Shown here: piece by piece, positions 5,240 through 9,240 of the stretch | Layout: each line of letters opens with the position of its first letter | How positions within the stretch are numbered: position 1 is the first letter of the stretch | Assembly (NCBI GenBank): GCA_937967755.1 | Contig: CALBTA010000480.1 | Coordinates: forward strand, 1-9,240 | DNA length: 9,240 nt | Reading direction: 5' to 3' | Origin: an uncultured Planctomycetaceae bacterium | GTDB taxonomy: Bacteria > Planctomycetota > Planctomycetia > Pirellulales > Pirellulaceae | Notes under the pieces: generated by a model | Told to the model about the DNA's origin: nothing | What the model saw: the letters and a program-made list of their open reading frames with translations, nothing else | The model's database searches: none | Program-made: the position numbers and the translations under genes

Positions 5240-6766
5240 ATGTTCTCGCACATCGCATCTGCTGTGATCTCCGCCGGCGCGGCATTGCTGCTGACGCCGT
5301 TGGTTTGCTATTTGGCGAAGCGGTTGGATTTCGTCGACCGGCCCGACAGTTCCCGCAAGACGCACAAAAGCCCCGTCGCGCTCGGCGGCGGAGTAGCGGT
5401 GCTGGTGGCGATTCTGCTTGGGGCGATGATCGGCATCGGCTACTTCGCCGGCGACGATCTTGACGTGAAGAAGCAATGGACCTGGTGGGGCGTGCTCTCC
5501 GCCATCGCCGTGCTGTGTTGCGTTGGGTTGTATGACGACCGCCGGCCGCTTCCCGGCAAGTACAAACTGCTGTGGCAGGTTGTCGCTTCGTCGTTGATCA
5601 TCGGCTCGGGCGTGGTGGTTGAGAGCGTTACCGCTGTTGGGATCACGTTGAACTTGGGTGTCTTCAGCTTCCCGCTGACTTTGTTCTGGCTCTTGATCGC
5701 GATCAATTCGTTAAACCTGATCGACGGCGTCGACGGGTTGGCGGCCAGCGTGGCGATGATCTTCAGCTTCACGCTGGGGCTGATGGCGGTCGTCAATGGG
5801 CAGCCGGCCGCCGCGATTGTTGCGCTTTCGGTCGCCGGGGCGTTGGCTGGCTTTTTGCCCTTCAACCTTCCCCAAGCCAGGATCTACTTGGGCGTTGCGG
5901 GCAGTATGGTGCTGGGGCTGATGTTGGGTGCGGTGGCGCTTCAGTGTTCGTTTAAGGAAGCGGCGACCGTCGCCTTCGCAGCCCCGCTGGCGTTGTGGGC
6001 GATTCCGATTTTTGATTCTGTAGTGGCCATCGCCCGGCGGAAGCTGACGCAGCGCAGCATTTACGCGACTGACCGCGGGCACATCCATCACCGCCTGCTG
6101 ACCCGCGGCTTGCGGCCCTGGCAAGCGCTCGCCATTGTGGCCGGGCTGTGTACGATCACTTCGTCGGCGGCTCTGGCCAGCATTTACTTTCAGAACGAGG
6201 CGATCGGCATCGGCGTGGCGGCCGTGGTCATCGTCGCGCTGATCGCCACGCGGGTGTTTGGTCACGTGGAGTTGCTGCTGCTCAACAACGCGCTGGTCGG
6301 CATCGGGCGCAGTTGGGTTCCGCTGGCTGATCGGGCGGGAGGTCCGCGCGAGACGAGTGTGCAACTACAAGGCACGTTGGCCTGGGAACAACTTTGGGAA
6401 GCGCTTGTCGAATCGGCCGAGCGGTTCGGGCTGTTGGACATCACGTTGAACTTGAACGCCCCGCAATTGCATGAGGACTTTTACGCGACCTGGAAGCACC
6501 CCGGGTCGTACAGTGAAGACTTGGTGTGGCACGTCAGCGTGCCGATCGACATTGAGGGTGAGGTGTCCGGCCGGTTGCGGGTGATCGGCGAATCGACCGG
6601 GGCAGAGACAGCCACGCAGATGCAAGACTTTCTCGACTTCGCGCAACTGATTCAAGATGGCGTGGCCCGGATTGCGTCGCCGGAAGATCAGGTTTCCAGC
6701 GTTCAAAAGGTCGAGCAATCGCGGCAGCAGCATCCCAGTGAAGTTGAAGCAGGGCCGTCTGGTTAG
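5240..6766 (+). CDS. WecA/MraY-family undecaprenyl-phosphate sugar-1-phosphate transferase with C-terminal extension; Mg2+-site Asp replaced by Val
   Basis: A polytopic inner-membrane protein of 508 residues. The family transfers GlcNAc-1-P or a related sugar phosphate from a UDP-sugar to undecaprenyl phosphate, the first step in O-antigen, enterobacterial common antigen and similar glycans. Visible motifs: DRPDSSRKTHKSP with GGG (33-51), the Asp-Asp pair at 99-100 in GLYDDRRPLPGKYKL, NLIDGVDGLAA (159-169), and HIHHRLL (281-287), the WecA-type His motif. The FxGDxGS motif reads YLGVAGS (216-222): the Asp that in MraY coordinates Mg2+ is Val219 (codon GTT, 5894-5896). About eleven hydrophobic segments end near 340. 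Residues 345-508 form a soluble extension that WecA itself lacks; its tail (480-508) is rich in Gln, Glu and Ser. The ATG at 5240 has only a distant AAGAGG, 13 nt upstream. It heads a unit with the next gene, 24 bp away. The family call is sure; catalytic competence is doubtful. Confidence 0.88.
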   Translation: MFSHIASAVISAGAALLLTPLVCYLAKRLDFVDRPDSSRKTHKSPVALGGGVAVLVAILLGAMIGIGYFAGDDLDVKKQWTWWGVLSAIAVLCCVGLYDDRRPLPGKYKLLWQVVASSLIIGSGVVVESVTAVGITLNLGVFSFPLTLFWLLIAINSLNLIDGVDGLAASVAMIFSFTLGLMAVVNGQPAAAIVALSVAGALAGFLPFNLPQARIYLGVAGSMVLGLMLGAVALQCSFKEAATVAFAAPLALWAIPIFDSVVAIARRKLTQRSIYATDRGHIHHRLLTRGLRPWQALAIVAGLCTITSSAALASIYFQNEAIGIGVAAVVIVALIATRVFGHVELLLLNNALVGIGRSWVPLADRAGGPRETSVQLQGTLAWEQLWEALVESAERFGLLDITLNLNAPQLHEDFYATWKHPGSYSEDLVWHVSVPIDIEGEVSGRLRVIGESTGAETATQMQDFLDFAQLIQDGVARIASPEDQVSSVQKVEQSRQQHPSEVEAGPSG

Positions 6767-6790
6767 CACACGCAGGTTCGGCCTTTCGCC

Positions 6791-8017
6791 ATGCGGATAC
6801 TCTTCTTCGCCGACAATTTCCCGCCCGAAGTCAACGCACCGGCGACGCACATCTACGAGCGCTCACGGATTTGGGTAGAGCAAGGTCACGACGTCACGGT
6901 CATCACCTGTGTTCCCAATTTTCCCGGCGGAACCGTTCACGAGGGTTACCGCAACGCGCTGCGGCAAGTGGAAATCGTCGACGGCATCCGGGTCGTTCGA
7001 GTTTGGACTTTCATCGCGCCCAACCGCGGCACCCTGCGGCGTTCGCTGGATTACATTTCATTTGTGCCATCGGCGCTTGTCGCGTCGCTGATTGAAACGC
7101 GGCCTGATGTAATCATTTCCAGCTCGCCGCATCTGATGGTGCCAGTCGCGGGAGTTGCGTGCAGCACCTTACGCCGCGTTCCACACGTGTTCGAACTGCG
7201 CGATCTGTGGCCGGCCTCGATGGCAGCGGCCGGGGCGCTGCGCGAAGGTTCTGTGATGCGGATGCTCGAGCGGCTGGAACGGCTGCTCTACCGCAGGTCA
7301 CGGCGAGTGCTGAGTTTCACCGAGTCGTTTCGTGAAGACCTCGTCGCGCGTGGAACTGCCGAAGAGAAAATTGACGTGATATACGGCGGCGCGAGTGACA
7401 GTGTACGTTCACCCGATTCGCCGCGCGACCGTGACCTTGAGGAAGAACTGAATCTCCAAGACCGGTTCGTTGTCGGCTACATCGGCACGCTAGGATTGGC
7501 CCACGGTTTGGAAAACGCCATCGACGCGATGGCGACCCTGAAAGATCAGCCGGTCAGTTTACTGCTGGTCGGGGATGGGGCAGAGAAGCCGCGGCTTGAA
7601 GATCGAGCGAGGGCGGCTGAGTTGTCGAACGTACAGTTTGTCGACCTACAACCGAAGGATCAACTCGCACGCTACTGGTCGATGTGCGATGCCGCGCTGG
7701 TACACTTGAAGGACGACCCGGTCTTCGCGACGGTCGTTCCTTCCAAAATCTTCGAAGCGATGAGTTGCGGCAAACCGATCATCTTCGCCGGCCCCGTAGG
7801 CGAAGCCTCGCGGTTGATCGCCAGGCACGAAGTAGGTGTGATCGTCCCGGCCATGGCCCCGGCCGCGCTTGCCGAAGCGATCAACGGCTTGGCCAAAGAC
7901 GAGATTCGGCATCTACGCTTGGCCGAGAATTCGGCGGCTGCCGCGGCGAACTACACCCGCAGCAAGCAGGCCGAGCGAACGCTGGAAGTGTTGGCCAAGG
8001 CGGTTAGCCAGCGGTGA
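6791..8017 (+). CDS. GT4-family glycosyltransferase, WbuB-like
   Basis: A GT-B fold, GT4 enzyme of 408 residues, probably adding a sugar from a nucleotide donor to the lipid-linked glycan on the cytoplasmic face. The N terminus, MRILFFADNFPPEVNAPATH, is typical of the WbuB group of O-antigen and colanic-acid-type clusters. Further motifs are the glycine-rich PNFPGGTVHEGY (42-53), FELRDLWPAS (134-143) closing the first domain, the second-domain start VVGYIGTLGLAHGLE (227-241), LLVGDGAEKPRLE (258-270), and PSKIFEAMSCGKPI (317-330), the donor-binding region. The second Glu of the classical E-x7-E motif is Ile330, as I recall for the WbuB group. The ATG follows the WecA-type stop by 24 bp with no strong ribosome binding site, suggesting translation coupled to that gene. 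Its 3' end overlaps the converging GT4 gene by 14 bp. Sugar specificity cannot be read from sequence. Confidence 0.9.
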   Translation: MRILFFADNFPPEVNAPATHIYERSRIWVEQGHDVTVITCVPNFPGGTVHEGYRNALRQVEIVDGIRVVRVWTFIAPNRGTLRRSLDYISFVPSALVASLIETRPDVIISSSPHLMVPVAGVACSTLRRVPHVFELRDLWPASMAAAGALREGSVMRMLERLERLLYRRSRRVLSFTESFREDLVARGTAEEKIDVIYGGASDSVRSPDSPRDRDLEEELNLQDRFVVGYIGTLGLAHGLENAIDAMATLKDQPVSLLLVGDGAEKPRLEDRARAAELSNVQFVDLQPKDQLARYWSMCDAALVHLKDDPVFATVVPSKIFEAMSCGKPIIFAGPVGEASRLIARHEVGVIVPAMAPAALAEAINGLAKDEIRHLRLAENSAAAAANYTRSKQAERTLEVLAKAVSQR

Positions 8018-9240
8018 TCTGCTGCGGCGTTTGCATCGCAGCGTCTGCATCGAAAGTGCCGTCGGTGGCGATGGCGTGCAGTAGTTCGCGGAACAATTTC
8101 GCTTGCTCGCGGCGGTCAAAATGCTCGCCAACGTACGCTCGGGCGCTGCGGCCCATCGCCAGCCGCTCTTCAGAATCGCCCTTCAACCGCACGACCGCAT
8201 CGCAGATCGCCTGAGGGTTGCCAGGCTCTACGAAGATGCCGGCTTCGGCCGCTTCGACTACTTCGCGAATGACACCGTCGATGGCCAAGATCGTCGGGCG
8301 GCCGGCAGCCATGTAGTCGAACACCTTATTGGGGTAGGTCATCGAGAACATCGGAATATTCATCAAGATCGCCAGGCAGGCATCGGAAGCCGCCAGAACT
8401 TCAGGCATTTCATTCTTCGGCAGCGCGCCGGCGAATGTGATGTTCGTAAGCCCGAGTTGTTCCGCCTGTGCTTCAACTTGCGAGCGATTTTTGCCGTCGC
8501 CGACGATCAGGATGTGAACGCTGGAGTCATGCCGCAGCAATTCGGCGGCGGAAACAACGGTCGGCAGATCGTTAGCCGGCCCGATCGCTCCGGCGTAGGT
8601 AACGACGAACTTGTCTTGCAGATCGTATCGGGACCGAACGTGTTCGCCTTGGGCATCGGGATCAAACATTTCCGCGTCGACCCCGTTGGGCACCAGCGTG
8701 ATTCGCGAGCGCTCGACCCCTTTCGCCACGATGTGATCGATATAAGCTGGCGAATTGACGACGATGTGCGCCGCGTTGCGGTAGAGCAATCGCTCCAACC
8801 AGCGCGCCAAAGCGATGAGCACTTTCGAATTCAAAATGCCCATGTCCACGGCAAAGTCGGGCCACAGGTCACGAACCTCCAGCACCAACGGCCGCCGCCG
8901 AAACTTCGCCACGACCAACGCCGAAAACGCCTGAAACAAGGGCGGCGTCGTGCCGATCACCACGTCAACGTTCTTGCTTTGGGCGATGCCGACAAAGATC
9001 GACTTGACCATGAAGTAGAGGAAGCACACCACCCGCGAAAGAAAACTGCGATGCAGCCACTGCGGCATCCGCAGCCACCGAACGCGAACACCGTCAAACT
9101 CCTCCCACCGCGGCCGCCCAACAGCCGCCTGCCCGCTAAGGTAACTGACATCGCTCGCCAACACCAAGAACTCATCGCCCCGCTCCGCACAATACCGCCC
9201 CAACTCAAAATGCCGAGTCCCCCCCGCCTCCTGAGGAGCA
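8004..9240 (-). CDS. GT4-family glycosyltransferase, start outside window
   Basis: A GT-B/GT4 glycosyltransferase with 411 visible residues. The frame is open to the window edge, where it reads APQEAGGTRHFELGRYCAERG. This is the usual first-helix region (PPEAGGTRHFEL) about 15 residues into such proteins, so the true start lies just beyond 9240. A TTG at 9203 is internal and should not be taken as the start. Visible motifs, numbered from the edge, are LEVRDLWPDF (120-129), LVPNGVD (182-188), the second-domain strand VVTYAGAIG (212-220), LIVGDGKNR (244-252), and YPNKVFDYMAAGRP (302-315) at the donor site. Hydrophobic stretches near residues 70-84 and 94-112 suggest close membrane contact. The TAA at 8004-8006 lies inside the last codons of the opposing GT4 gene. 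Both probably serve the same surface glycan, but they cannot share a transcript in this arrangement. Confidence 0.88.
   Translation of the reverse strand, partial: APQEAGGTRHFELGRYCAERGDEFLVLASDVSYLSGQAAVGRPRWEEFDGVRVRWLRMPQWLHRSFLSRVVCFLYFMVKSIFVGIAQSKNVDVVIGTTPPLFQAFSALVVAKFRRRPLVLEVRDLWPDFAVDMGILNSKVLIALARWLERLLYRNAAHIVVNSPAYIDHIVAKGVERSRITLVPNGVDAEMFDPDAQGEHVRSRYDLQDKFVVTYAGAIGPANDLPTVVSAAELLRHDSSVHILIVGDGKNRSQVEAQAEQLGLTNITFAGALPKNEMPEVLAASDACLAILMNIPMFSMTYPNKVFDYMAAGRPTILAIDGVIREVVEAAEAGIFVEPGNPQAICDAVVRLKGDSEERLAMGRSARAYVGEHFDRREQAKLFRELLHAIATDGTFDADAAMQTPQQITAG

Noticed and set aside
5711..6850. Minus-strand open frames opposite the WecA-type gene (5711-6364 and 6365-6850)
   Set aside because: Both are rich in Arg, Gln and Pro as expected of shadow frames. 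The plus-strand gene carries clear family motifs throughout.
9201..9203. TTG as the start of the minus-strand GT4 gene
   Set aside because: The frame is open upstream and reads AGGTRHFEL, a conserved GT4 N-terminal segment, so the real start is outside the window.

Overview
The window looks like a piece of a Planctomycetes chromosome, probably near the Pirellula/Rhodopirellula lineages. This is inferred from gene content (an exported formylglycine-type sulfatase, an NRAMP-like transporter that has lost its metal-site residues, a WecA-type transferase with a long C-terminal extension), loose gene packing and several GTAG-hairpin repeats. It was not tested by any search.

Layout. (1) 1-1192, minus strand: a membrane transporter of the NRAMP superfamily whose 3' end lies outside the window. 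(2) 1193-2713: about 1.5 kb without an intact recognisable gene. It holds a small gene broken by one in-frame stop (1486-1743, minus) with a hairpin at its end, a strong sigma70-like promoter overlapped by a 9-bp inverted repeat (1902-1948), two copies of one hairpin repeat (1969-1999, 2640-2670), and a 193-bp hairpin-rich segment between two identical 46-bp direct repeats (2282-2566). (3) 2714-4117, plus: a secreted sulfatase. It is followed after a 75-bp gap, holding another GTAG-hairpin, by a nitrilase-superfamily amidohydrolase (4193-5056, TTG start). (4) 5111-8017, plus: a surface-polysaccharide unit. It consists of a predicted promoter, a leader with two stem-loops, a WecA/MraY-type sugar-1-phosphate transferase (5240-6766) and a WbuB-like GT4 glycosyltransferase (6791-8017). 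(5) 8004-9240, minus: a second GT4 glycosyltransferase whose start lies outside the window. Its 3' end overlaps that of the first GT4 by 14 bp.

How the genes fit together. The WecA-type enzyme would load the first sugar phosphate onto undecaprenyl phosphate at the inner membrane, and the two GT4 enzymes would extend the glycan, as in O-antigen or exopolysaccharide synthesis. However, the WecA-type protein has Val where the family has the Mg2+-binding Asp of the GDxGS motif, so its activity is in doubt. The sulfatase and amidohydrolase may share a transcript, but nothing in the sequence ties them to one pathway.

The points most worth following up are the Asp-to-Val change in the WecA-type enzyme, the three unrelated GTAG-hairpin repeat families in under 3 kb, the promoter/operator pair with no clear gene, the nested-hairpin segment between perfect 46-bp repeats, and the structured leader before the polysaccharide genes. 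I saw no CRISPR array, rRNA, tRNA, integrase or transposase gene.
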